A model generated the notes under the pieces. It did not search any database and was not told the DNA's origin. It saw nothing but the letters and a program-made list of their open reading frames with translations. From positions 62,001-126,000 of the forward strand of contig NZ_UFQC01000016.1 of assembly GCF_900496975.1 (NCBI RefSeq): a DNA stretch of 64,000 bases, written 5' to 3'. Position numbers and translations under genes: made by a program. Positions 25,670 to 37,966 of the stretch are shown here, piece by piece. The DNA is from Achromobacter veterisilvae (GTDB lineage: Bacteria > Pseudomonadota > Gammaproteobacteria > Burkholderiales > Burkholderiaceae_B). Numbering within the stretch: position 1 is the stretch's first letter; each line of letters begins with the position of its first letter.

Positions 25670-27223
25670 ATGATGAAAGTTCTGCGCCCCACCAAGCTGA
25701 TGGCCGCCGCCGCGGTGGCCTTCGGCATGCTCAGTTCGCCGCTGGCGCACGCTGCCAAGGACGTGACGTTCGCCGTCTCCATCGCGCTGGAAACGCTCGA
25801 TCCGTACAACACCAACAGCACCCTGAACCAGGCGGCCGGCAAGGCCTACTACGAAGGCCTGTTCGAGTTCGACAAGGACCTCAAGGTCCAGAAGGTGCTG
25901 GCCACCGATTACACCGTCAGCGAAGACGGCCTGGTCTACACGTTCAAGCTGCGCCCGGGCGTGAAGTTCCACGACGGCACCGATTTCAACGCCGAAGCCG
26001 TCAAGATCAACTTCGACCGTCCGGCCAATCCGGACAACCGCCTCTCGCGCTACATCCAGTTCAGCGTCATCGAAAAGACCGAAGTGGTCGACCCGATGAC
26101 CGTCAGGATCACGCTGAAGAAGCCGTTCTCGGCCTTCATCAACGCGCTGGCCCACCCGGCCGCCATGATGATCTCGCCCGCCGCCCTGGCCAAGTACGGC
26201 AAGGAAATCGGCTTCCACCCGGTGGGCACCGGCCCCTTCGAATTCGTCGAATGGAAACCGGCCGAATACCTGAAGGTCAAGAAGTTCGACGGCTACTGGA
26301 AGACGGGCTATCCCAAGGTCGACACCCTGACGTTCCGCACCGTCACGGACAACAACACCCGCGCCGCCGTGGTGCAGACGGGCGAGGCGCAGTTCGCCTT
26401 CCCGGTGCCGTTCGAGCAGGCCGCCGTCCTGAAGAAGAACGAAAAGCTGGACGTGGTCGACCACCAGAACTCGATCATGGCGCGCTACCTGTCGATGAAC
26501 ACGCAGCAAAAGCCCTTCGACAACGTCAAGGTGCGTGAAGCCATCAACTACGCCATCAACAAGGAAGCCCTGGCCAAGGTCGCTTTCTCGGGCTACGCCA
26601 CCGTCGTCGACGGCGTCGTGCCGAAGGGCGTGGACTTCGCCCACCAGACGGGTCCGTGGCCCTACGACATCAAGAAGGCCAAGGCCCTGCTGGCCGAAGC
26701 CGGCTACCCCAACGGCTTCGAAAGCCAGCTCTGGTCCGCCTATAACGATGGCACCTCGGTGAAGGTGGTCCAGTTCCTGCAGCAGCAACTGGCGCAGGTC
26801 GGCATCAAGGTGTCGGTGGAAGTGCTGGAATCGGGCCAGCGCGTGCAGCGCGTGCAGCAGGTGCAGAAGCCTGAAGACGCCAAGGTCCGCATGTACTACG
26901 CCGGCTGGTCGTCCTCGACCGGCGAGGCCGACTGGGGCCTGCGTCCGCTCCTGACCACCGCCGCCTTCCCGCCGGTGCTGAACAACGTGTCGTACTACTC
27001 GAACAAGTCGGTCGACGACGGCATCCAGCAGGCCCTGGCCACGACGGACCGCGCCAAGAAGACGGAAATCTACAAGAACGTCCAGGAAACGATCTGGAAG
27101 GATGCCCCGTGGGCCTTCCTGGTGACCCAGAACAACCTGTACGTGCGGTCGAAGAACCTGTCGGGCGTGTACGTTGAGCCGGACACCTCGTTCTGGTTCG
27201 GCGACATCGACCTGAAGCAGTAA
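25670..27223 (+). CDS. gsiB: Glutathione/peptide importer periplasmic binding protein GsiB
   Basis: A 517-residue SBP_bac_5 receptor. The signal peptide ends at about residue 27 ('SSPLAHAA'). 'FKLRPGVKFHDGTDFNAEAVKINFDR' and 'HPVGTGPFEFVEWKPAEYLKVKK' are typical of family 5 receptors in the GsiB group. GGAG at 25661 serves the ATG at 25670 or the adjacent ATG at 25673. It is followed by two GC hairpins before gsiC, which may give the receptor a higher transcript level than the permeases. Confidence 0.93.
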   Translation: MMKVLRPTKLMAAAAVAFGMLSSPLAHAAKDVTFAVSIALETLDPYNTNSTLNQAAGKAYYEGLFEFDKDLKVQKVLATDYTVSEDGLVYTFKLRPGVKFHDGTDFNAEAVKINFDRPANPDNRLSRYIQFSVIEKTEVVDPMTVRITLKKPFSAFINALAHPAAMMISPAALAKYGKEIGFHPVGTGPFEFVEWKPAEYLKVKKFDGYWKTGYPKVDTLTFRTVTDNNTRAAVVQTGEAQFAFPVPFEQAAVLKKNEKLDVVDHQNSIMARYLSMNTQQKPFDNVKVREAINYAINKEALAKVAFSGYATVVDGVVPKGVDFAHQTGPWPYDIKKAKALLAEAGYPNGFESQLWSAYNDGTSVKVVQFLQQQLAQVGIKVSVEVLESGQRVQRVQQVQKPEDAKVRMYYAGWSSSTGEADWGLRPLLTTAAFPPVLNNVSYYSNKSVDDGIQQALATTDRAKKTEIYKNVQETIWKDAPWAFLVTQNNLYVRSKNLSGVYVEPDTSFWFGDIDLKQ

Positions 27224-27240
27224 CCCCTGCAGTAATCCGC

Positions 27241-27296
27241 GGGGCCGCGAGGCCCCACAGTAAGGCCGCATGCGGCGGGGACGCGGTGTCCCCGCC
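27241..27296 (+). other. Two perfect GC hairpins between gsiB and gsiC
   Basis: GGGGCC-GCGA-GGCCCC (27241-27256, GNRA-type loop) and GGCGGGGAC-GCGGT-GTCCCCGCC (27274-27296). Neither is followed by a T-run. In many import operons such structures after the binding-protein gene protect its mRNA from decay, so they may set a GsiB excess (inference). Confidence 0.6.
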
Positions 27297-27314
27297 GATG
27301 TCGCAGGAATTTCA

Positions 27315-28235
27315 ATGCTGACCTACATCGTCAAACGTCTTTTGGGCATGATCCCCACGCTGCTTCTGGTGGCCGTGGTCGTGTTCCTGTTCGTGCACAT
27401 GCTTCCGGGCGATCCGGCTCGTCTGGCCGCCGGCCAGGAAGCCGACCAGGCGACCGTCGAACTCGTGCGCAAGGAACTCGGGCTGGACCTGCCCCTGCCG
27501 CAGCAGTTCGTGCGCTACTTCAGCCACATGCTGCAAGGCGACCTCGGCACCTCGCTGCGCACCAAGCGCCCCGTGTCGACGGAAATCGCGGACCGCTTCA
27601 TGCCCACGTTGTGGCTCACCGTCGCCAGCATGGTCTGGTCGGTGACTTTCGGCATGATCATCGGGATCGTGTCCGCCGTGTGGCGCAACCGCTGGCCCGA
27701 CCGCCTCGGCATGACGCTGGCGGTGTCCGGCATTTCGTTCCCCGCCTTCGCGCTGGGGATGATGCTGATGCAGGTGTTCTCGGTGAATCTCGGCTGGCTG
27801 CCGACCGTGGGCGCCTCCAGTTGGAAACACTACATTCTGCCGTCCATCACGCTTGGCGCCGCCGTCGCCGCGGTGATGGCCCGCTTTACCCGCGCCTCTT
27901 TCGTGGAAGTCATCCAGGAAGACTTCGTGCGCACCGCCCGCGCCAAGGGGCTGACGGAGCGCCGCGTGGTGATCAAGCATGCCTTGCGCAACGCGCTGAT
28001 CCCCGTGGTGACCATGATGGGCCTGCAGTTCGGCTTCCTGCTGGGCGGCTCCATCGTGGTCGAGACCGTGTTCAACTGGCCCGGCCTCGGCCGCCTGCTG
28101 GTGGACGCCGTGACCCAGCGCGACTATCCGGTGATCCAGGGCCTCGTGCTGCTGTTCTCGCTGGAATTCATCCTGATCAACCTGATTGTCGACGTGCTCT
28201 ACGGCGTCATCAATCCCAGCATCCGTTACAAGTGA
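27315..28235 (+). CDS. gsiC: Glutathione/peptide importer permease GsiC
   Basis: A 306-residue DppB-type permease with six membrane segments. It begins '[28 protein letters not shown]' in the canonical way, has '[11 protein letters not shown]', and carries the coupling helix region '[25 protein letters not shown]'-like at about residue 200. ATG at 27315 is supported by AGGA 8 bp upstream; the open frame to 27270 would start inside the hairpin. Pairs with GsiD. Confidence 0.93.
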   Translation: MLTYIVKRLLGMIPTLLLVAVVVFLFVHMLPGDPARLAAGQEADQATVELVRKELGLDLPLPQQFVRYFSHMLQGDLGTSLRTKRPVSTEIADRFMPTLWLTVASMVWSVTFGMIIGIVSAVWRNRWPDRLGMTLAVSGISFPAFALGMMLMQVFSVNLGWLPTVGASSWKHYILPSITLGAAVAAVMARFTRASFVEVIQEDFVRTARAKGLTERRVVIKHALRNALIPVVTMMGLQFGFLLGGSIVVETVFNWPGLGRLLVDAVTQRDYPVIQGLVLLFSLEFILINLIVDVLYGVINPSIRYK

Positions 28236-28242
28236 GGCGGCC

Positions 28243-29142
28243 ATGAGCAATACGACACCCGCCGCGACCCTCGCCGCCACGCCCAAGAACGACGTGCGCA
28301 CGCCCGCCACCGAGTTCTGGCGCAAATTCAAGAAGCAGAAGCTGGGCGTGGGCGCCGGCATCTTCGTCCTGCTGCTGGTCCTGGTGGCGGTCTTTGCGCC
28401 CTGGATCGTGCCGTTCGACGCCGAGAACTTCTTCGACTACGAAGCGCTGAACGCCGGCCCGTCCGCCACCCACTGGCTGGGCGTGGACTCGCTGGGCCGC
28501 GACATCTTCAGCCGCATCCTGATGGGCGCCCGCATCTCGCTGGCCGCCGGCTTCCTGTCCGTCGCCATGGGCGCCATCGTGGGCACCTTCATGGGCCTGA
28601 TGGCCGGCTACTACCAGGGCTGGTGGGAACGCATCACGATGCGCATCTCCGACGTGCTGCTGGCCTTCCCGGGCATGCTGCTGGCCATCGGCGTGGTCGC
28701 CATCCTGGGTTCCAGCATGGTCAACGTGATCGTCGCCGTGGCCGTGTTCAGCGTGCCGGCCTTCGCCCGCCTGGTGCGCGGCAACACGCTGTCGATCAAG
28801 CAGATGACCTACGTCGAGGCCGTCAAGAGCGTGGGCGCGTCCGACTGGACCATCATCATGCGCCACATCCTGCCCGGCACGATCTCGCCGATCGTGGTGT
28901 ACGGCACGATGCGCATCGGCACCTCGATCATCACGGCCGCCAGCCTGTCCTTCCTGGGCATGGGCGCGCAGCCTCCCACCCCGGAGTGGGGCGCGATGCT
29001 GAACGAGGCCCGCGCCGACATGGTGATCGCGCCGCATGTGGCGATCTTCCCGGCCCTGGCCATTTTCCTCACCGTGCTGGCGTTCAACCTGCTGGGCGAC
29101 GGCCTGCGCGACGCGCTCGATCCCAAGATCGACCGCAAGTAA
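28243..29142 (+). CDS. gsiD: Glutathione/peptide importer permease GsiD
   Basis: A 299-residue DppC-type permease. A cytoplasmic N-terminal tail of about 40 residues precedes the first helix. '[17 protein letters not shown]' is the DppC signature and '[21 protein letters not shown]' the coupling region. Start at 28243, 7 bp after gsiC, with GAGG upstream. Completes the gsiABCD importer. Confidence 0.93.
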   Translation: MSNTTPAATLAATPKNDVRTPATEFWRKFKKQKLGVGAGIFVLLLVLVAVFAPWIVPFDAENFFDYEALNAGPSATHWLGVDSLGRDIFSRILMGARISLAAGFLSVAMGAIVGTFMGLMAGYYQGWWERITMRISDVLLAFPGMLLAIGVVAILGSSMVNVIVAVAVFSVPAFARLVRGNTLSIKQMTYVEAVKSVGASDWTIIMRHILPGTISPIVVYGTMRIGTSIITAASLSFLGMGAQPPTPEWGAMLNEARADMVIAPHVAIFPALAIFLTVLAFNLLGDGLRDALDPKIDRK

Positions 29143-29190
29143 TCCCGCCGCCGGGGCGGCAAGCCCCCGGCAGGACGGTGTACTTCTCGC

Positions 29191-29230
29191 CGCCGCCGTC
29201 CTCGCCCGCCCGGCGAAGACGGCGGCGTTT
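29191..29230 (+). terminator. Possible weak or partial terminator between gsiD and the P1 peptidase
   Basis: CGCCGCCGTC (29191-29200) and GACGGCGGCG (29218-29227) pair across a 17-nt loop, followed only by TTT. The weak T-run suggests attenuation or partial read-through rather than a full stop, so the downstream peptidases may be expressed at a lower level. Confidence 0.4.
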
Positions 29231-29262
29231 CGCATTCTGGAGCGTGGCGACACGCAGCAAGC

Positions 29263-30357
29263 ATGGATAGACAAACGCTGGAAATTCCCCGCATCGGCGT
29301 GCGGCCCTCGGGGCCGCTGGATTCGATCTGCGACGTGGGCGACGTGACGGTGGGGCACAGCACCCTGTCCGACGGCGCCGTGCAGACGGGCGTCACCGTG
29401 GTGCGTCCGCATGGCGGCGACCCCTACCTGGACAAGGCGCCCGCCGCCGCGACCGTGCTCAATGGCTTTGGCAAGAGCACGGGCCTCGTGCAGGTGCAGG
29501 AACTGGGCGTGCTGGAAACGCCGATCGCGCTGACCAACACCTTCGGGGTGGGAACCGTGGCCAATGCGCAGATCCGCGCGGCGGTGGCGGCCAACCCCGG
29601 CATCGGCCGCGGCCTGCCCACGGTCAATCCGCTGGTGTTCGAGTGCAACGACGGCTATCTGAACGATATCCAGGCGCTGGCGGTGCAGGAATCACATTAC
29701 GCCCAGGCCCTGGCCGGCGCGGGCAAGGCGATGGAGCAGGGCGCCGTGGGGGCGGGGCGCGGCATGTCGTGCTTTTCGTTCAAGGGCGGCATCGGCTCGG
29801 CCTCGCGCATCGCCGAGATCCAGCCGGGCCAGCGCCATCTCGTCGGCGCCCTGGTGCTGGCGAACTTCGGCCGCCTGCCCAACCTGACCGTGGCGGGGCG
29901 GCCGTTCGGCCGCCGGCTGGCCGACAGGCTGGACCGCGGGCTGGACCAGGGCGGCGAGAATGCCGCGATCGTCCCCGAAAAGGGGTCCATCATTTTGCTG
30001 CTGGCGACGGACGCGCCGCTGGATGCGCGCCAACTGCGCCGCCTGTCGCTGCGCGCGGGCGCCGGGCTGGCGCGCACCGGTTCGGTGTTCGGGCATGGCA
30101 GCGGCGACATCGCGCTGGCGTTCTCCACCGCCTACACGGTGCCGCAACTGGCCGAGCGGCCGATGCCGGCCATCGCCATGCTGCACGAAACCCGCATCGA
30201 CCCGCTGTTCGAGGCCGCGGCCGAGGCGTGCGAACAGGCCATCATCGCCGCGTTGTGGCGGGCGGAAGGCGTGCGCGGCCGCGACGGGCACCACCGCGAC
30301 GCCCTCCGGGAGGCCGCTCCCGACTGGCGGCAGTGGCTGTCGGACACCGAATTCTGA
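29263..30357 (+). CDS. P1-family (DmpA-type, S58) peptidase
   Basis: A 364-residue Ntn-like self-processing peptidase related to L-aminopeptidase/D-esterase DmpA and beta-peptidyl aminopeptidases. 'PRIGVRPSGPLDSICDVGDVTVGH' opens the family fold; 'LTNTFGVGTV' and 'FSFKGGIGSASR' follow, the latter containing the nucleophilic Ser that becomes the N-terminus of the small subunit. No signal peptide is visible. Context between the gsi importer and a D-aminopeptidase suggests hydrolysis of imported unusual peptides (D-, beta- or isopeptides), which is inference. Confidence 0.9.
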   Translation: MDRQTLEIPRIGVRPSGPLDSICDVGDVTVGHSTLSDGAVQTGVTVVRPHGGDPYLDKAPAAATVLNGFGKSTGLVQVQELGVLETPIALTNTFGVGTVANAQIRAAVAANPGIGRGLPTVNPLVFECNDGYLNDIQALAVQESHYAQALAGAGKAMEQGAVGAGRGMSCFSFKGGIGSASRIAEIQPGQRHLVGALVLANFGRLPNLTVAGRPFGRRLADRLDRGLDQGGENAAIVPEKGSIILLLATDAPLDARQLRRLSLRAGAGLARTGSVFGHGSGDIALAFSTAYTVPQLAERPMPAIAMLHETRIDPLFEAAAEACEQAIIAALWRAEGVRGRDGHHRDALREAAPDWRQWLSDTEF

Positions 30358-30376
30358 ATTTCAAAGGCGCTTACCC

Positions 30377-31201
30377 ATGAAAATCCTCATCTCCACCGAT
30401 ATCGAAGGCGTCGCCGGCGTCTTCCACGCAGAGCAGGTCCGCGCCGGCAACGGCGAATACGAGCGCGCCCGCGCCTGGATGACCGCCGAGGCCAACGCGG
30501 CCGTGCAGGGCGCCATCGCCGGCGGCGCCGAGGAGATCCTGGTCAACGATTCGCACGGCGGGTTCCGCAACCTGCTGCCCGACGGCCTGGACGAGCGCGT
30601 CCGCCTGGTGCTGGGCAAGCCCCGCTACCTGGGCATGATGGGCGGGCTGGAAGAGGGCTGCGACGCCGTCTTCATGATCGGCTACCACTCGCGCTCGCAA
30701 GGCCGCGGCATCCTGGCCCACACCATCAACAGCTTCGCGTTCGCCCGCGTGCTCATCAACGGCATGGAACTGGGCGAGGCCGGCCTGTACGGCGCGCTGG
30801 CCGGCGAAATGGGCGTGCCGGTCATCCTGGGCACCGGCGATGACGTGTTCATCGCGGAAACCCGCGACACCTTCCCGGGCGCCGAATGGGTGCAGACCAA
30901 GGTCGCCCACGGCCAGGGCAGCGGCATCACCTTGTCGCCCGCGGCCTCGCGCCGCGCCATCGCGGCCGCGGCCGAGACCGCCGTGCGGAACCTGAAGAAG
31001 CAGGCCCCCGTTCCTTTCCGCATTCCCGCCCCTATAGAATGCCGGTTGCAGACCCAGAGTTCGGCCCTGGCCGACCTGTTCTGCATGTGGCCCACGCTGG
31101 AACGCGTGGACGGCGTCACCTTGCGGTTCACCACGGACAGCATGCAGTCCGCCGTCCGCACGCTGAACAGCCTGGCCGCCATGTCCTTCATGTTGCGCTA
31201 A
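30377..31201 (+). CDS. M55-family D-aminopeptidase (DppA-like)
   Basis: A 274-residue zinc D-aminopeptidase resembling Bacillus DppA, which frees N-terminal D-amino acids from peptides such as those of peptidoglycan. The SxDxEG key motif appears as 'STDIEG', giving Asp8 and Glu10. His60 ('NDSHGG') and His104 ('IGYHSR') fall exactly at the zinc-ligand positions of DppA, with a Glu at about 134. His115 occupies the DppA active-site position. ATG at 30377 lies 19 bp after the P1 peptidase stop. The open frame further upstream is a shadow of that gene. Confidence 0.92.
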   Translation: MKILISTDIEGVAGVFHAEQVRAGNGEYERARAWMTAEANAAVQGAIAGGAEEILVNDSHGGFRNLLPDGLDERVRLVLGKPRYLGMMGGLEEGCDAVFMIGYHSRSQGRGILAHTINSFAFARVLINGMELGEAGLYGALAGEMGVPVILGTGDDVFIAETRDTFPGAEWVQTKVAHGQGSGITLSPAASRRAIAAAAETAVRNLKKQAPVPFRIPAPIECRLQTQSSALADLFCMWPTLERVDGVTLRFTTDSMQSAVRTLNSLAAMSFMLR

Positions 31202-31216
31202 GGATCACTCCCTCCC

Positions 31217-33007
31217 ATGTCTAGCACCGACGCCCGTATCGCCCAATTGCGGCAGGCCATGCGCCGCCGCGGCCTGTCCGCCTATATCGTTCCCTCTTCG
31301 GACCCGCACCTGTCCGAATACCTGCCGGCGCGCTGGCAGGGGCGGCGCTGGCTGTCGGGCTTCACGGGATCGGTCGGCACGCTGGTGGTCACCGCCGATT
31401 TCGCCGGCCTGTGGGTGGACAGCCGCTACTGGGTGCAGGCGGAAGCGCAATTGGCCGGCACCGGCGTGCAGTTGATGAAGATCGCGCTGGCGTCCACGCC
31501 CGGCCACGTGGACTGGCTGGCCGCCAATACCAAGGCGGGCGAGGTCATCGGCGTCGACGGCCAGGTGCTGGGCCTGGGCGCCTTCCGCGCCTTGTCCGCG
31601 GCCGCCGCAAGCTCGGGCGCCGCGCTGGAGATCCGCGAGGACCTGCTCGACGAGATCTGGCCCGAACGCGCCGGCCTGCCCGCCGCGCCGATCTACGAAC
31701 ACGTCGCGCCCGAGGCCTGCGTCTCCCGCGCCGACAAGCTGGCGCAGGTGCGCGAGGCCATGCGCGGGCATGGCGCGGACGCGCATTTCATCAGCACGCT
31801 GGACGACATCGCCTGGCTCTTCAACCTGCGCGGCGTGGACGTGGACTACAACCCGGTCTTCGTCGGCCATGCGCTGGTCGGCCTGGACCACGCTACGCTG
31901 TTCGTGGCCGGCGGCAAGATCGACGGGGCGCTGCGTTCCGTCCTGGCCGCCGATGGCGTCGACGTGGCGGACTACGTCCAGGCCGCCGACGCGCTGGCCT
32001 CGCTGGAACTGGACCAGAAGCTGCTGATCGACCCGGCCCGCGTGACCTGCGGCGTGTTCCACGCCATGGATCCGGCCGTGCCGCGAGTCGAGGCCATCAA
32101 CCCGTCCACGCTGCTGAAGTCCAGGAAGACCGACGCCGAACTGGCCAACGTGCGCCAGGCCATGGCGCAGGACGGCGCGGCGCTGTGCGAGTTCTTTTCC
32201 TGGTTCGAGGGGGCGCTCGGCAACCAGACCATCACCGAACTGACGATCGACGACCGGATCACCGCCGCCCGCGCGCGCCGCCCCGGCTACGTCTGCCCCA
32301 GCTTCGCCACCATCGCCGGCTTCAACGCCAACGGCGCGATGCCGCACTACCGCGCCACGGCCGAGGCGCACGCCGTCATCGAAGGCGACGGGCTGCTGCT
32401 GATCGATTCGGGCGGCCAGTACCTGGGCGGCACGACCGACATCACGCGGGTGGTCGCCGTGGGCACGCCCAGCGCCGACCAGAAGGTGGATTTCACGCTG
32501 GTGCTCAAGGGCATGATCGCGCTGTCGCGCGCCTCGTTCCCGCGCGGCACGCCGTCGCCGATGCTGGACGCCATCGCGCGCGCCCCGATCTGGGAAGGCG
32601 GCGCGGAGTACGGCCATGGCACGGGCCACGGCGTGGGCTATTTCCTGAACGTGCACGAGGGGCCGCAGGTCATTTCCTATCGCGCCGCGCCGGGCCCGCA
32701 CACCGCGATGGAGCCGGGCATGATCACCTCCAACGAGCCGGGCATCTATCGTCCGGGCCGCTGGGGCGTGCGCATCGAGAACCTGGTGGCCAACCGCGCC
32801 TGGCTGACCTCCGAGCTGGGGGAATTCCTGTGCTTCGAGACGCTGACGCTCTGCCCGATCGACACCCGCTGCATCGAGCCCGCGCTGATGCGCGCCGACG
32901 AGATCGCCTGGCTGAACGATTATCACAAGACGGTGTTCGAACGCCTGTCGCCCCTGGTCGAGGGCGAGGCGCTGGCCTGGCTGGAGCGCCGCACCGCGGC
33001 GATCTGA
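31217..33007 (+). CDS. Aminopeptidase P-family (M24) Xaa-Pro aminopeptidase
   Basis: A 596-residue three-domain aminopeptidase P: two creatinase-like N-terminal domains (about 1-130 and 150-305) and a C-terminal pita-bread metallopeptidase domain (about 310-596). The dimetal ligands are visible: Asp397 ('LLIDSGG'), Asp408 ('TTDITR'), the His of 'GTGHGVG', and Glu residues in 'SNEPGIYRPG' and 'RIENL'. It removes N-terminal residues before proline. It starts 15 bp after the M55 gene, the last gene of the peptide-utilisation operon. The size matches the long eukaryote-like APP1 form rather than E. coli PepP (about 440). Confidence 0.93.
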   Translation: MSSTDARIAQLRQAMRRRGLSAYIVPSSDPHLSEYLPARWQGRRWLSGFTGSVGTLVVTADFAGLWVDSRYWVQAEAQLAGTGVQLMKIALASTPGHVDWLAANTKAGEVIGVDGQVLGLGAFRALSAAAASSGAALEIREDLLDEIWPERAGLPAAPIYEHVAPEACVSRADKLAQVREAMRGHGADAHFISTLDDIAWLFNLRGVDVDYNPVFVGHALVGLDHATLFVAGGKIDGALRSVLAADGVDVADYVQAADALASLELDQKLLIDPARVTCGVFHAMDPAVPRVEAINPSTLLKSRKTDAELANVRQAMAQDGAALCEFFSWFEGALGNQTITELTIDDRITAARARRPGYVCPSFATIAGFNANGAMPHYRATAEAHAVIEGDGLLLIDSGGQYLGGTTDITRVVAVGTPSADQKVDFTLVLKGMIALSRASFPRGTPSPMLDAIARAPIWEGGAEYGHGTGHGVGYFLNVHEGPQVISYRAAPGPHTAMEPGMITSNEPGIYRPGRWGVRIENLVANRAWLTSELGEFLCFETLTLCPIDTRCIEPALMRADEIAWLNDYHKTVFERLSPLVEGEALAWLERRTAAI

Positions 33008-33057
33008 GCGGACAGGGCGGGGACGCCCGCCAGAAACGGGGACGTAGAAAGCGCGCG

Positions 33058-33077
33058 GCGGCGGCTTCGGCCGCCGC
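33058..33077. other. UUCG-loop hairpin upstream of pyrG
   Basis: GCGGCGGC-TTCG-GCCGCCGC forms a very stable tetraloop hairpin 50 bp after the aminopeptidase stop. There is no T-run, so it may be an mRNA 3'-end barrier for the peptidase operon rather than an intrinsic terminator. Confidence 0.5.
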
Positions 33078-33142
33078 GGGAGTGCTGCCAAATGTTACTC
33101 CTCCTCGCTAGGGGAAAACCCAAATAACTTTCGCCTCCCGGC

Positions 33143-34845
<1,703 letters not shown>

Positions 34846-34904
34846 TGGGCGCCTGCGGTCTCGAGTTCCGCGTGCGGATCTTCGGGACCGCGGGCCGCCG
34901 CCCC

Positions 34905-34935
34905 AGCGCCGCCCTGTACGGCGGCGCTTCTTTCA
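34905..34935 (+). terminator. Terminator-like hairpin after pyrG
   Basis: AGCGCCGCC (34905-34913), loop CTGTAC and GGCGGCGCT (34920-34928) form a 9-bp stem followed by TCTTTC. It lies 59 bp after the pyrG stop. Confidence 0.7.
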
Positions 34936-35047
34936 GATACAACCGATTAGCATCGGATATGTGTCGCCGGATCGCCTGCGCGACACTGGCGGCATCGCCG
35001 TATCCGGCGCCAGACCGAAACCAACGCAACTGTCCTGAAGGAACCCC

Positions 35048-36623
<1,576 letters not shown>

Positions 36624-36692
36624 TATGAAGCGCGGCCCGGGGGCGCAAGCCCGGGGCCGCATCCACGCCACGACTGCTGAGGGTTCTCGCGT

Positions 36693-37100
36693 ATGCGCCT
36701 GTTGTTCCTGGTGCTGTTCGTGCTGCTAGGCCTGATCCAATACCCGCTGTGGCTGGGTAAGGGCGGCTGGTTCAAGGTCTGGGATCTGCAACGCCAGGTG
36801 GCGGAGCAGCGCGAGACCAACGAAGGCCTGCGCGCGCGCAACGCCGCGCTCGAAGCGGAAGTGCGCGACCTGGAAGGCGGCTCCGGCGCCATCGAGGAGC
36901 GGGCCCGCGGCGAACTGGGCATGATGCGCGAGGGCGAAGTGTTCGTGCACATCCTGCCGCAGAACACGCCCGCGCCCGCGGGCGGCGCGTCCCTGGCGGC
37001 CGAACCCGCCGCCAGGCCCGCCGCGCGCGCCGGCGCGCCGGCCACCCGGGCGTCCGCCCCGGCGCCCAAACCCTCCAATCCGGCGAACGCGCGGCACTGA
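36693..37100 (+). CDS. ftsB: cell division protein FtsB
   Basis: Bitopic divisome protein that forms a complex with FtsL and FtsQ. Residues about 2-20 are the single membrane helix ('[20 protein letters not shown]'), followed by a periplasmic coiled coil ('[27 protein letters not shown]'-like region) and the conserved '[15 protein letters not shown]'. At 135 residues it is longer than the usual 90-105 because of an Ala/Pro-rich tail after about residue 92. Downstream of eno, as expected. Confidence 0.94.
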   Translation: MRLLFLVLFVLLGLIQYPLWLGKGGWFKVWDLQRQVAEQRETNEGLRARNAALEAEVRDLEGGSGAIEERARGELGMMREGEVFVHILPQNTPAPAGGASLAAEPAARPAARAGAPATRASAPAPKPSNPANARH

Positions 37101-37137
37101 CCGCCGCCCGCGTTCCCGCGTCCATTTTCCGTTCCGC

Positions 37138-37899
37138 TCAGCCGCAGCGCACGCTGCGGCACTCGCCGTACACGATGCCGGCGGGCGGCGGCGCCCTGCG
37201 CGCCCAATCGGCCGGATGCGAGTGCATTTCCGTTTCCAGTTCGACCTGAATGGGCAGCAGGCCCCGGGCCTGCGCGCGGCCCGCGTAGCCGGCGCCGTCG
37301 CGCCCCAGCACCGCCAGCAGGGCCCGCAGCGGCGGCAGCAGCGGCTTGTGCAGATAGGTCAGCCGCAACTTCAGCGTGTTGGCCTGGAATATGCTCTGGC
37401 CGCCCGGCCGGGGCGGCCGGCGGGCATGCTGCAGGTCCTGGTAGTCGTTGTCGATCGCCCGCAAGCCTGCTGCGGCGGCGATGCGCAGGCCCGGCCGGGC
37501 ATGCTCGCGGAAGGAACGTTCGTCCGGAAGCAGCACTTCGATGCGCCAGGGGTGCATGCCTGAAATGGCCGCGAGTCCGGCCTGGGCGTCCGCCTGGCGG
37601 CGCCGGGCGTCGGCCTGGCCCCGCGAGGACGCATGGCGCGGCAACAGGGCCCGCAGAAAGGCCGCGCGCATGCGCGCCGGGTCGCCGTGGGCGGTGGCGC
37701 CGGCGCGCGCCGCTTCCGTCAGCGCCAGGTGGGCCATCTGGCGCGCGCCCTGCCAATGGGCGGCCTCGACCGCCAGCAGGCCCAGCAGCAGCACGACGGC
37801 CGCCGCCACCGCGAACTCGATGGCGGCGGCGCCGCGTTGCCGGCGGCGGGGCGGGGCAGGAAAAAAGGCGGTCATGGCTGCGCAGTCTGGCGCGGGCAT
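37138..37899 (-). CDS. TadE/TadG-like pseudopilin-related protein
   Basis: A 253-residue protein with a short basic N-terminus, then 'RQRGAAAIEFAVAAAVVLLLGLLAVE', the TadE-like motif with a conserved Glu and a hydrophobic segment, as in minor pseudopilins of tight-adherence systems. The remainder is a periplasmic domain without a recognised fold. ATG at 37899 has AGGCGG just upstream; ATG at 37875 is an alternative; the frame also extends further upstream without support. No other tad genes are in the window, so it is an orphan here. Convergent with ftsB. Confidence 0.72.
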   Translation of the reverse strand: MPAPDCAAMTAFFPAPPRRRQRGAAAIEFAVAAAVVLLLGLLAVEAAHWQGARQMAHLALTEAARAGATAHGDPARMRAAFLRALLPRHASSRGQADARRRQADAQAGLAAISGMHPWRIEVLLPDERSFREHARPGLRIAAAAGLRAIDNDYQDLQHARRPPRPGGQSIFQANTLKLRLTYLHKPLLPPLRALLAVLGRDGAGYAGRAQARGLLPIQVELETEMHSHPADWARRAPPPAGIVYGECRSVRCG

Positions 37900-37966
37900 G
37901 ACCGCCTGTCGATGAGGACAATCCGGTGTGATGGAAACGCCGCGGCGGCCGGGCCGCCGGCGCGCG

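Noticed and set aside
23711-27271. A 1186-codon open frame antisense to gsiA and gsiB
   Set aside because: Very long but purely a shadow of two well-supported ABC genes; no domains, biased His/Arg/Gly content.
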